NCBI RefSeq assembly: GCF_036320965.1
Contig: NC_092226.1
Span: 20,995,502-21,059,501 of the forward strand
Reading direction: 5' to 3'
Length of the DNA: 64,000 nucleotides
Origin: Panulirus ornatus
Taxonomy: Eukaryota > Arthropoda > Malacostraca > Decapoda > Palinuridae
Shown here in pieces: positions 41,701 to 54,900 of the stretch; the first letter of the stretch is position 1, and the number at the start of each line of letters is the position of its first letter. The notes beneath the pieces were generated by a model that was not told the origin of the DNA, made no database searches, and was given only the letters and a program-made list of their open reading frames with translations. Made by a program: the position numbers and the translations under genes.

Positions 41701-44700
41701 TATAAAAGAAAATTTCCTGTATCAAAGAAAATAGTTGTGGGTTTAGAGCATTTCCTAATACCAGTCAACCATCTACAGGACCATTCCCCTTTAGACTCTC
41801 ATATATCAATGTATGAAAGCATCTATGCACTAATTTTTCTTCTTCCATACACAGCTCCCTTAATATTTGATCCACCTCAGGATCTATATACTGCAATTCC
41901 TTCTGAAACTCGTTTTTCATTCCTGCCAGCCATCTCTCATTTCCAATGTTGGATATTTCTGCCTGTCACATTTCAAAAGTTCTGCATTTACTCCAAAAGT
42001 CTCTCCTAACTCTTATCAGTGTTACTATGTAACATTATGGGACACAGCACTAACTGTTGTTAGAGCACTGAAAGATATTCGAGATGTCCCAGGCTTCAGT
42101 AATCATTTACATGACAGGTTGTGATACCTAGTTTGAGGCTGTATATGATCACCAAGCTACCAGATGGTGATGAAATCTACCTACCTGATTCATTTACATC
42201 CCGCAGGGAGAAACGTGTGCCCGTCCTCATGTGGTCTGTCTTTGTCTGTGACTCCAGGCCCAAATGGCTCAGTCAAATATGGCCCTCTAAGTGGATGGCT
42301 AACCAAATCTCCATGCTATGAGATGACTGTAAAGCCAAAATGGTAGCCACAAAATTTCCCTAGCAGTGAAAAGAATTTTAATAATAAAACCATATCTTCA
42401 TGGAATGAGAAGACCATAAAGCCAAAATGATAGCCACAAAAATTCCCTGGCAGTGAAAAAATAATAATAAATACCAACTTTATATTTCCTGATCACTAAT
42501 CTCAACATTCACTACTTCTTCACCTCTCCTCAATCATAGGCTCCTATTCCCAACCATCCCTTTAAATCTAAATTAGTTTGAAAAAAGTTTCACTAAGCAT
42601 CTCCATCTTTTCTATAATTCCCTTACTTCATAGTTTCTCTTGTTCTATCTTCTCACTTGCACCATCTTGGCCTAAAATACAACAATAATATGAGTGTTTA
42701 ACCAAATAGCACGATACTCCTGCTATTTTAGCAATACTCATAAATATCCTAACACTAGACAGGGCTCTTAGGAGGAAAAAATTTGGACTACCCACATTCA
42801 CTTTCCAGTTTGTGTGGGGCCAGTCTAAACAAGCCAAATGGATTAGTTAAACAATTTCTAGCTGTGTGGAACAAACAACAGATATCAATCAGGTAAGGCT
42901 CATCAAAAGCTTTCTGAGAGGGTTGGCACCCTGCATCTCAGGCTGGCAGGCTCAAGCTGTTCGCAGATGTATGCAAATCAGAAAGTAAGCAATGAGAAAG
43001 TGTTTTCCTCTAACTTAGGAGCAATGAAAGATGCTTCTTTCTCTAATAACCAAACACAGTGTGCCCACAGAAGGAGAAATGCATGATCATGTAAGTAAAA
43101 CCTGAATACAAAAAGCATGGAAGGTGAAGGTTACAATTTCAATGCTTTAAATCCTTGCATACTAAAATGCATCAACAAGCTGAAGTTAACATAAGAATGT
43201 GTTCAAACTAAGTATACTTCTTAGGGGTGTATGCAGCATTGCATTGCACTACAACTCAAACTGAGATATTTCTACAAGTATCATTTCTTGCCTGCAACAT
43301 TTCAGAAATAGGATACATTATCAATTTGTGACATGTTTGTCCCAACTTACAAATTTATAAAACTTTTAATTCTTAATCTAACAGACAATTTTCTTAAAAC
43401 ATTAAATCATGTTAGCATATTTTGAGGTATCAATGTACTTATTGTCACATCGTAATAATGTAGCAAAATATCATTTAGTTTGTATCCCATTAATTGGCAA
43501 AATAAGCTCTCTTGTGTTCAATATGAATCTATTATTAACAGCATCCAAAGTAGGTGTTGTAATTTCAGCATGTCTGGAAGAAATGTTAAATATACTCAGG
43601 GAAGTACATAAAGTAAGGCTATCACTCAGGGTTGCATTAGAAGTGCTTAAGAAGCTTAAAGCTGGTCAGATACTCATGGTTATGCCCAAGTAAAGGGGTC
43701 TTGCTAATTTTCTTACCTTTATATTCAAGTTCATCAATTAATCCTTCTTTAATAAGAAATATATTAGGACATTTCAAGTTATTATTGTACTTATCATGCA
43801 CATTTCAATGATGTCTCTATACTACAGATGTGTCAAGAGACAGCACAAGTGGATACAAATTACTCCCATCTTTATGTTATAGTATAGCCATCATGATACA
43901 TGCTGCCCATGCCACCTTGACAATGACCAACACATCAGCTGTCTGCTGGCATTCACTGTGAACACAAGTATTGTTTGCTACTTGTAAAATTCTAAACTTG
44001 TTCCCAGCAAATAACTCTGCAACAACTAAACTTGCCAAAATGTTAAGACAGTCATTTACCTTGGAGGAAAAAGTTAGAATACTAGATAACCTGAGCATGG
44101 GTCTGGAACTTTTGAAGATTCTTGCCATTAAGGGGTTAATAACAGCATCTGCACTATCAAGCTGAAAAGTGAATTGATCAGGAAAGCCTTTTCTCAGCTA
44201 ACGATTTCAAAAATCACAGTGCATCTCAAGCTACTGGTACAACAAAACCCTGAAATAAGCTGAAATATACCAGCACAACACAGTGTATGCATTACAAATT
44301 GCCAGTTTTGCTCAGATAAGTTGGTACAATAATGTTCAATATAAAAAGTTGTAACCTAAGAAAAATATCTTCTCCCACTGTTCTCACCAGATAGGTCTCC
44401 CAAACATCGATAAGCATCTTGAATTGCGAAATGATATTGTTAAAGAATCTTTCTCCCTTATGAATGAAAGAACAAGTGATATAAGCCTTATCTTAACCAG
44501 GGAAAAATAAAGACTTGTGGTGGCAGTGTACTGATAACAACAGTAAGCACTAAAAACAGCAGAGTATTAAAACGTCTCCCCAGCTGGTGTCATCACCTCC
44601 TCGTTTACACAGAGGTTCATCATCAACTGTGGAGGTTACGTTCTTGGGAAACCCTATGCTTGGCAAAACTGGTCAACAAGGTACCACCCTTATGAGAAAT

Positions 44701-47700
44701 ATGAGGTAGAGGGAAGTAATTCTTGAAAAACATACATTAAATCCTATTATAAGTACTTCGTAATTAAAAATCAGCATTCTGTACTATAGAAATAACATGT
44801 TTATTCTTCAAAATTATAATAAAAATGCTTTATAAAAATATATTACTGTATGGAATGATGGTATTGCATCAGCATGAAGCTCTGTGCTTGGTCTCTGCTA
44901 CAAAGCAGACAGCTTGCTATGCCAGACAAAAGCCTGCCACATTAATCTTTTTGGTTCACATTGTAGGCAGTAGTCGGAAGGCAGCCAATGACCAGGGAGG
45001 TATATTACCAGTGCTACCTGCCTGGGCATCTGGTGTGTTACTGGTGACTACTGAGCAAGTCAGCACTTCAGTGGTTGTCCAGCTGCACTCCCCTGACCCA
45101 GGTAGCTGTCTTGTCTTTCTACTTCAACCACACACGATCTACTGGTATCATGTCCACAAACATACAATCTCTCTTTGTCATACATAGTGCAATAACACTT
45201 AACTCACACACCTCATTCTTTGTAACTCTAGATTTTCCTGCAGCAAGTACTGTGCGCTAGCCCTGTATTTTAGCAAAATGGTAGGAGCAATAGACAGAAG
45301 TAGTTGGTAAGAACATTTAGGAAGGATCATTAGGTAAAAGCATTGGTAGAAGTAGTAGACAGGAACATTAGGCATGAGCATTAAGTAAAAGCAGTCAGTA
45401 GGAACAGTAGGTAGGAGCCTCTGCAAACACTGTGCCAGAGTTAACCTCTGCCTGTGGCCTGTTAAGAGTGAGGCACTAAAGGTTGAGAAGCGAACTGGAT
45501 TTCATTAGTTATGGAGGGTCTATTGCTGTGGTCACCCCTTGAGGTAGTTCCAATTGGTTAAACGTGTCAAAGATATAGATATATATGTAAGTTCACGTTG
45601 CTGACTCACTAAAACCATTGTATCTCCCAACAGACAGTGCACTACCACAACATGCAAAGCAATCAAGTAAGTACACATTTTGCTCTAGAGGCTCACTATC
45701 CTTGCCCTTCTTGGGGTAGAGTAATTCTCACCACTATGTTTATGCTTAGAGACCATATTTAAGAGTTCAAAGTAAAGTAATTCCTCATACAAGAAGCATT
45801 CAGTTAGCATGATTTCTTTATCAGGCTGTACATATAGTCTGACAACCTTAACAAAATGTGCCATCTACCCATTACTAAAACATTAGGATGGGCAACACTT
45901 TCCGGCTTATTTCTGTTTAGTTCAGTACCCAAAGTAGTCATGATCAGACTCATTCACTACTCTCACTCAGTTAACTGCTATAGTTTACGAACATGAGCAT
46001 AAAACGATCATATGGTAATGCCTGTGGCTGAAAAACCGATAAAATCTACATACCTAAAAGTTAAGTTAGAGCACTTTAAAATCGGCTGGTGCAACAATTC
46101 TTCAAAGAAAAAAGAAAATCACAGCCGATGAAAACTCAATCATTTTACCCTAGTGATCTCTCCAGGTCGGTCTCCCTCCAAACAGAATATTTCTAAAGTA
46201 CTGAAAATAAAAATTCAATTTTGAAATAAAACAAAAATCACTTATGATTAAAACAGTGAAGAAGTGTGATACAGCCATACATTTACCAAGGGAAAAATCT
46301 AAAACTTGAGGTAGGAGCAAAATCCTCCTCTTTAGTTCTTACTTTTCCAAAAGAAGGAACAGAGAAGTGGACCCAATGAGGGTTTTCCCCTCTAAGGCTC
46401 AGCCCTCTGTTCTTGACACTAACTAGCTAATGTTGGAAATGGCAAATATGTATAAAAATATTATCATTGTCACAGATATCATTACGATAATGTTTCATTT
46501 CTTAAAAATATCTTTTTTCATTCTATTACTTCAGTATTTAAGATATTCCAGTTTGGGAGACTGACCCAGGGAAAGCACAATGGTGAAATAATTTTCTTCT
46601 TCAGCCATGAAACTTTTTCCCATTTCATATCAAACATTGTTCTACTGGCTCATTTGAATATATCTCAGCCAAGTTTGATGGTACACACTGTATTGTTCAA
46701 GTACACTTCAGCTAATTCTAAGTGTTGATCACCCTACTTTCATAACATTTATAAAGTGCATTACCAATATGCTCCCACAGAAATTTCTCATATTTTTTCC
46801 TCAGTAAGTTGAGGACTCTATCACTTGTTTCTTGACTGTTTTAATATTATAATACAAGGCTTTTTTTATTTCCTTTAGAAAAATTCTGTGCTTAAATATT
46901 TTGATATTCAAGACATGGTTGGTAGACCAATCTGGTGAAAGCAGTTGTGAAATAATTTCATTTTTTCTTTGGGAACAAATATTTTCATATTTCATGTCAA
47001 ATCCTGTTGTATGGCTCTTTTAAACACAAAATTTTATAATATTGGTGGCATATAGTGTGCTCCTCCAGTACATTTTGGCATATTTCTGGGTTGTATCCAT
47101 CACAAATGACGGGTAGCCAATTACTGTCCAATAATTTCGATTACCTTCCTTGTATTCTTTAAATGATAATATACATGATCTCCCTGTGGTTGTTTAATTT
47201 AATATAGATGGGGTGGTTAGAGAGGTGATTGCAAGAGAGAGGCAAGTATGCAGTTTGTTGGGAATGTGAGTTAGTTGTTTGCTGATGATACAGTTCTCGT
47301 AGCTGATTCAAGTGAGAAACTGCAGAAGTTGGTGGCTGAGTTTGGAAATGTGTGTGAAAGGAGAAAGTTGAGAGTAAATGTGAATAAGAGCAAGGTTATT
47401 AGATTCACTAGGGTTGAGCTGTGATATAAGTATGAATGGAGAAAAATTGGAGAAAGTGAAGTGTTTTAGATATCTGAAAGTGGATTTAGCAGCGAATGGG
47501 ACTGCGGAAGTGAGTCACAGAGTGGGGTAGGGGGCAAAGGTTCTGGGAGCAATGAAAAATGTGTGGAAGGAGAGAACATTATCTCGGAGAGTAAAAATGG
47601 GTATGTTTGAAGGAATAGTAGTTCCAACAATATTATATGGTTGTGAGGCATGGGCTACAGATAGGATTGTACAGAGGAGGGTGGATGCCTTGGAAATGAA

Positions 47701-48954
47701 ATGTTTGAGGACGATATGTGGTCTGAGGTGGTTTGATCGAGTAAGTAATGAAAAAGTAAGAGAGATGCGTGGAAAGGAAGAGTGTGGTTGGGAGAGAAGA
47801 GGGTGTGTTGAAATGGTTTGGATATACGGAGAGACTAAGTGAGGAAAGATTGACAAAGAGGATATATGTGTCAGAGGTGAAGGGAACAAGAAGTGGCAGA
47901 CCAAATTGGAGGTGGAAGGATGGACTGAAAAAATTTTTGAGTGATCAGGGCCTGAACATACAAAAGGGTGAAAGGCGTGCAAAGACCAGAGTGAATTGGA
48001 ACGATGTGGTATACAGGCGTCGACATGCTGTCAATGGACTGAACCTGGGCATGTGAAGCATCTGGGGTAAGCCATGGAAAGGTCTGTGGGGCCTGGATGC
48101 AGACAAGGAGCTGTGGTTTTGGTGCATTACACATGGCAGCTAGAGACTGAGTGTGAACGAATGGGGACTTTTTGTCTGTATTCCTGGCACTACCTCACTG
48201 AAGCAGGGGAAAGCGATGTTTCTTTCTTGCGGAGCGGGGTAGCAACAGGAAAGGATGAAGGAAAGCAAGAATGAATATGTACATGTGTATGTATGTAATG
48301 TCTGCATATATGTATGCATATGTTGATATGTATATGTATGTATATGTGCATATGCATCTCAGGGGATAAGGAAGAAAGACTACTTCCCATGTATTCCCTG
48401 CGTGTCGTAGAAGGTGACTAAAAGGGGAGGGAGCAGTGGGGCTGGAAATCCTCCCCTCTCGTATTTTTTAATTTTCCAAAAGAGGAACTGCGAAGGGGGC
48501 CAAGTGAGGATATTCCCTCAAAGGCTCAGTCCTCTGTTTTTAACACTACCTCACTAATGCAGAAAATGGCAAATAGCATGGAAAAAAAAATGTGCATATG
48601 TGGGCATTGATGTACATATACATACACATATGTGGATGGGCCATTCTTCGTCTGTTTCCTGGCGCTACCTCACTGATGAGGGAAACAGCGATTATGTATA
48701 ATAATAATATCCCTAGGGATAGGGGAGAAAGAATACTTCCCACGTATTCCCTGCGTGTCGTAGAAGGCAACTAAAAGGGGAGGGAGCGGGGGGCTGGAAA
48801 TCCTCCCCTCTTTTTTTTTTTTTTTTTTTTAACTTTCCAAGAGAAGGAATAGAGAAGGGGGCCGGGTGAGGATATTTCCTCAGAGGCCCAGTCCTCTGTT
48901 CTTAACGCTACCTTGCTAATGCGGGAAATGGCGAATAGTTTGAAAGAAAAAGAA

Positions 48955-48989
<35 letters not shown>

Positions 48990-51900
48990 ATTTTCATTTT
49001 TTATTTATCATACTTTGTCGCTGTCTCCTGCGTTCGCGAGGTAGTGCAAGGAAACAGAAGAATGGCCCAACCCAACTACATACACATGTAGATACATACA
49101 CGTCCACACATGCACATATACATACCTATACATTTCAATTGGGAGGTAAGTTTGAATGGAGAAAAACTAGAGGAAGTGAAGTGTTTTAGATATCTGGGAG
49201 TGGATGTGGCAGCGGATAGAACCATGGAAGCATAAGTGAATCATAGGGTGGGGGAGGGGGCGAAAATTCTGGGAGCCTTGAAGAATGTGTGGAAGTCGAG
49301 AACATTATCTCGGAAAGCAAAAATGGGTATGTTCGAAGGAATAGTAGTTCCAACAATGTTGTATGGTTGCGAGGCGTGGGCTATGGATAGAGTTGTGCGC
49401 AGGAGGGTGGATGTGCTGGAAATGAGATGTTTGAGGACAATATGTGGTGTGAGGTGGTTTGATCGAGTAAGTAATAATAGGGTAAGAGAGATGTGTGGTC
49501 ATAAAAAGTGTGGTTGAGAGAGCAGAAGAGGGTGTTTTGAAATGGTTTGGTCACATGGAGAGAATGGGTGAGAAAGGATTGACAAAGAGAATATATGTGT
49601 CAGAGGTGGAGGGAACGAGAAGTGGGAGACCAAACTGGAGGTGGAAAGATGGAGTGAAAAAGATTTTGAGTGATCGGGGCCTGAACATACAGGAGGGTGA
49701 AAGGCACGCAAGGAATAGAGTGAATTGGAACGATGTGGTATACCGGGGTCGACGTGCTGTCAATGGACTGAACCAGGGCATGTGAAGCGTCTGGGGTGAA
49801 CCATGGAAAGTTCTGTGGGGCCTGGATGTGGAAAGGGAGCTGTGGTTTCGGTGCATTATTACATGACAGCTAGAGACTGAGTGCGAACGAATGTGGCCTT
49901 TGTTGTCTTTTCCTAGCACTACCTCGCACACATGAGGGGGTTGTTATTTCATGTGTGGTGAGGTGGCGATGGGAATGAATAAAGGCAGACAGTATGAATT
50001 ATGTACATGTGTATGTATGTATATGTCTGTGTGTATATATATGTAAACGTTGAGATGTATAGGTATGTATATTTGCATGTGTGGACGTGTATGTATATAC
50101 AAGAGTAGGTGGGTGGGTTGGGCCATTCTTTCGTCTGTTTCTTTGCGCTACCTCGGTAACGCGGGAGACAGCAACAAAGCAAAATAAATATTCTTTTTTA
50201 TAAATAAAAAAATACATTTCAACATATACATACACAGACATATACGTATTACACATGTACATATTCATACTTGCTGCCTTTATTCATTCCCTGGTAAGTT
50301 GTACAGGAGGGTACTGACTGAGAAGATGAAGGTATGTACAGAGCAACAGATTGGGGAAGAGCAGTATGGTTACAGAAGTAGTAGAGGATGTGTGGATCAG
50401 GTGTTTACCTTGGAGAATGTGTGAAATAAATACTTAGAAAAACGGATCGATTTGTATGTGGCATTTATGGATCTGGAGAAGGCATATGATAGGGTTGACA
50501 GGGATGCTTTATGGAAGGTCTTAAGAATATAAGGTATGGGAGGTAAGCTGCCAGAAGCTGATAAGTTTTTATCAAGTGTAAAAGGTGTGTACAAGTAGGA
50601 AAAGAGGAGTGTAAATGGTTCCCAGTGAAGGTCGGTCTGTGGCAGGCGAGTGTGATGTAATCTTGGTTGTTTAATCTGTTTATGGACAGTGTGGTTTGAG
50701 GTAAATACAGCAGTCTTAGAGAGAGGGGTGAGTTACAGTCTGCAGAGGATTAGAGGGTCTGGGAAGTGAGTCAGTAGTTTGTTTGCTGACGATACAGCAC
50801 TGAAGGCTGATTCGAGTGAGAAACTGTTGTAAAAGTTAGTGGCTGATTCTGGAAGAGTTTGTGAAAGGAGAATGTTGAAAATAAATGTGAATAAAAGCAA
50901 GGTTATTAGGTTCAGCAGGATTGAGGGACAAATTAGATGGGTTGTAAGTTTCAAAGGAGAAAAATTGGAGGATGTGAAGCATTTTAGATATCTGGGAGTA
51001 GACATGGCAGCAAATGGAACAGGATGGAAGCAGTCTTCCTTTTGGAGAAGTTTCCTTGGCAAGAATCAAAGGTGGCATGTATCATTCCACCAAAGTACAA
51101 GTGTACTTCAGCTTCAGTACAATAGCTGTATTATCTTTCTGTTCAAGCATAAGTCACAAAGGCATAGAGATTTGCATCCCAAACGCATCTTAGTATAATG
51201 CAAATTTTCAAGTTTTGGTAGATGACATGGTACCAGTGGGACCAACAATAGATGATGCAACAATGCATTTATCAACTACTCTTCCCATGCAGTTGACATA
51301 TAACATGGTCACTGTTCCAAGCATTTTAGTAACACAGGTGTGCACTTCCGTACCTGCAATAAACGAGTTCTGCTGAATTATACTTGCCATCACCTTGAAA
51401 AATCCTGGAAATGGGCCCATAACATACTGTATTTAGATGTTCTAATTAATACTATATGTTTATGATATTAAATGGTCTGTTCTTGTTATGTCTGTTTTAT
51501 CCTTTGATTTGTAAGCATCTCCCTCTTGGTCATCATCTTGGTCCTTAGGTTTCTGAAAAACTGAGGTCAACTGTTTCATGAGATGTATAATAAATGAAGG
51601 TTATCTTGCTCAAAAACCTTGGGTTTATGGTTACTTGAAATCGCCAGTTACCTGAGTATATGATAATAAGTTTCATGGGTCAGCCCCTAAGGCTGCAGGT
51701 ATTCTGAGAGTCGTAAAGACTACTCTCGGCAATAAGAAAATAGCGCCAGGGTCACCTGGAGTCGCCTAAATCATGTCCTGGTTAGGAATGGGATGTGCAT
51801 GAGGAACAAACTACTCTCTCAAACTCATAGTGTTCCAGCATTTTCAGCAATGATGAGGTATTTCCCCAGGACCTCTTAGCATGTGCAAAACTGACCACTA

Positions 51901-54900
51901 TTATCTGCCATGAATTAATACAAAATAAAAAGATAGGCACTGAGTTTGTGTATGTGATTACTAAGCAAGCATTTGTATGTGTATGGGTATAGAACAGAGC
52001 ATTGCATCATTAATCTATTGTAAATAAGAGGAAAACTATAGTGTATGTGTGCATAGAAAAGATTTCATATTACTGAAATAAAGAAAAAGTACACTAAGGT
52101 GATGTGCAAGTGGCTGTCACATTCTCCTAATCGATAGTGTCCCTAGGTTTGGAAGTAACAAACTAAAGACGCTCCCTGACTTACAGTAAGGTTACATTTT
52201 GATAAACCTATCATAAGTGGAAAATATCATGTCAAAAATACATTTAATACATTCCATACTGTACATCTAACCTACCTAACATCAATGCTTAGCCTTGCCT
52301 ACCTTAAACATTCCCAGAACTTACATTTCTCATCCACAATTATCCTCTGCAGCTCTTCCTTATAAGCTTCCGCACTTGCTGCCTCACCGTTAACCTTTAC
52401 ACTATAAAAATCATGATGCTTTTTGAAGCATTGGAACCATCCATGACTTGCTGTAAACAGTTGTGTATACATAGGTTCATCAGCACGCCGTTTTAGCGGA
52501 ACGTAAAGACTATGCCTTAGCCTGGATCGTCAGTAGGATAAGCAGTATGCACTTCTGTGGCTGGTCTTCCATCCACATGACAGCCTGGATCATCAGTAGG
52601 ATAAGCAGTATGCACTTCTGTAGCTGGTCTTCCATCCACATGACAAGTAATTCTTCCATATCATCAATCGACCCAACTCTTTCCTTCATGACAACAGTGG
52701 ATTTAACCGATGCTGAAGATTTCACTGCATCACTGATTAGCTCCTTATCCTTTAAGATGTTTGCAATCGTCAATTGCAAAAGTCCTAACTCACATGCTAT
52801 GGCCAATACTGGCTAGCTGCCTTCATGCTGGGCAGAAGGCTGGGCAATTATCTTTAATTTCATCTCAAGAGTAGTTGCCTTGCTCTTCTTCTCACCGGAG
52901 GCAGGAGACACAGATGGACATTTTGTAAACATGATGGGATGCAAAAACACAAAACAAAAAATCCAAAAAATGCTGGCAACACAGTACACTGTGGAGTAAA
53001 ATATGTTTACAATCTTGATCACATGGCTGACTGGAAGCTGTGGCTTGCTGCCGATGCGCAGCATCATGAGAGAGTATCATACGACATATTGCTAGCCAGG
53101 GGAGAGATCAAAATTCAAAGTATGGGTTTACTGAATGTGCATCACTATTGCACCCACCATTGTAAAGTCGAAAAATCGTGAGTCAAACCACTGTAAGTCG
53201 GGGAGCATCTGTATTTCAATACATCCAAACTCAAGACCAGTGGGTCCTTACATTACCAACAACAGAATTTCAACTAGATCCCAAACCTAGTCCAGTGGGG
53301 TCTGGAGGGTACACTAGAAGTCATATACTGATACTGTAAAGTCCATCAGAACGAGGGTTTACCAAGTACATCATTGTAAATACACTTGAAATTTAACTCC
53401 TTGCATATCTTTACATTATTTTCTACAACTCTACCTTCTGAATCCCTCAGTCTGATCAGCCTCTTAAAAAGATTTACTCCTAATGAATTTTTGTAAAACT
53501 GTATTACCTTTCATTATTAAGTATATCCTTTTCAAAATTTCTGTTCCTCCTTTCTTATCCTGTTGTATTCCCTTCCTGCTCTCATATACCTTTCAAATGC
53601 TGTCTAGCTGGAATTGTCAAGCTCTTGCTTTTTGGCATCTTTTCCTGAACATTTCTCCCTTTATAACATTTTTTCTGTACCTAAAAATATAGGTACCCAT
53701 ATTCTTACTCCTTAGTTGTAAATTCCAAGAACCTTCCACAAAAAAAGCTGGACTATCTCTACTGAATTCTATTTCTAAATTTGTTCCCTAGGATTTACAG
53801 CTGTGAAATTTTCATGACTATCATCTCTTTGTGTAAACTTACATCTCTTTTCCTTTTATGTTCTTATGTACAAATAACGTGATCACTTTTTCCAATCAAT
53901 GTATCATATGTGATATTCTAAAATTCCAAGTTACTTTGTATCAAAATAATATCAAGTGATAGGGGCACATCAGCCCCTCTAATTTTAGCATACTTAGTGA
54001 CATGCAAGGACTCTTTAGTATCAATGACTCCGTATCAATTAAAATACAACTCTTTAGAATGAAATCCCTTTTTTAACAGAACTTTCCTATCAAAGAAAAG
54101 TGTATATATCACTGTTTCATGTATCACCTCAATTGTTCCTCTCCCTGTCTTTGTAAAATGTTCAAAACCACAATTTTATTCTTTCCTTCATTTACTTCTA
54201 GACAACTCAATGATACTGAGGTTAGGCTGTAAACTGATAATTCAATGGTCTGGGTTGTGTCCCTGTCACAGGAAGACAGCACACAACTCATCCAGTTGTG
54301 GTTAAGCAAAACAAATGTAACAAGCCTCACCAGCCAGCAGCTTTTAACTCAGTTTTAGTTTCCCAAGCAGTATTCATGTCTGGGGGCATTGACCTCATTG
54401 ACAGGCTTACAAGCCTACCTAGGGTTGGAACTACCTTCTTTATTCTTCCCATTACGCACTGTTTGAATGGGCCATTTACCAATGTTTCTTGAGACTTAAG
54501 GTTTTCCCTTATCAAGTGGGTCAACTGTCTCCCCCTTCTTTACCTTCACTGTCTATCGTTGCTGCCACATATTCCTCTAGGCAGATTAGGTTCAGCAGAT
54601 GTGAATGGGCTGAATCAGGGCATATGAAAAAAAGTGAAACATACAAGTCTTTGGGGCTCAGCTTTGGATAGCAAGCCCTGGTTTCAGGTTTCATGATATT
54701 TCAAACATGATAGCTAGAGTGGATGCGTGCACATAAAGCCATCATCCATTTGTTCCTGATACTACTTTGCTAAAGCATGAAAAGGACCTATGCATAAAAA
54801 AATTATCACTTTTAATCAACTTTAGGGAATATGGGTTTGAAAGCATGATACAAGTCTGTGAAATATTTGAAAAAAAATATTTACATGTCATATTTATATA

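Larger units (their letters stand above)
52166..53211 (-). mobile_element. Tigger/pogo-type DNA transposon, internally deleted, both TIRs
   Basis: Terminal inverted repeats: the left end reads AAGACGCTCCCTGACTTACA; the right end, reversed, reads CAGATGCTCCCCGACTTACA. Each is flanked by TA (52164-52165 and 53212-53213), the Tc1/mariner/pogo target. The minus-strand text encodes the N-terminus of a Tigger transposase. At 1046 bp it is well short of a complete Tigger (about 2 kb or more), and the DDE catalytic domain is gone, so it is non-autonomous. Confidence 0.8.
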
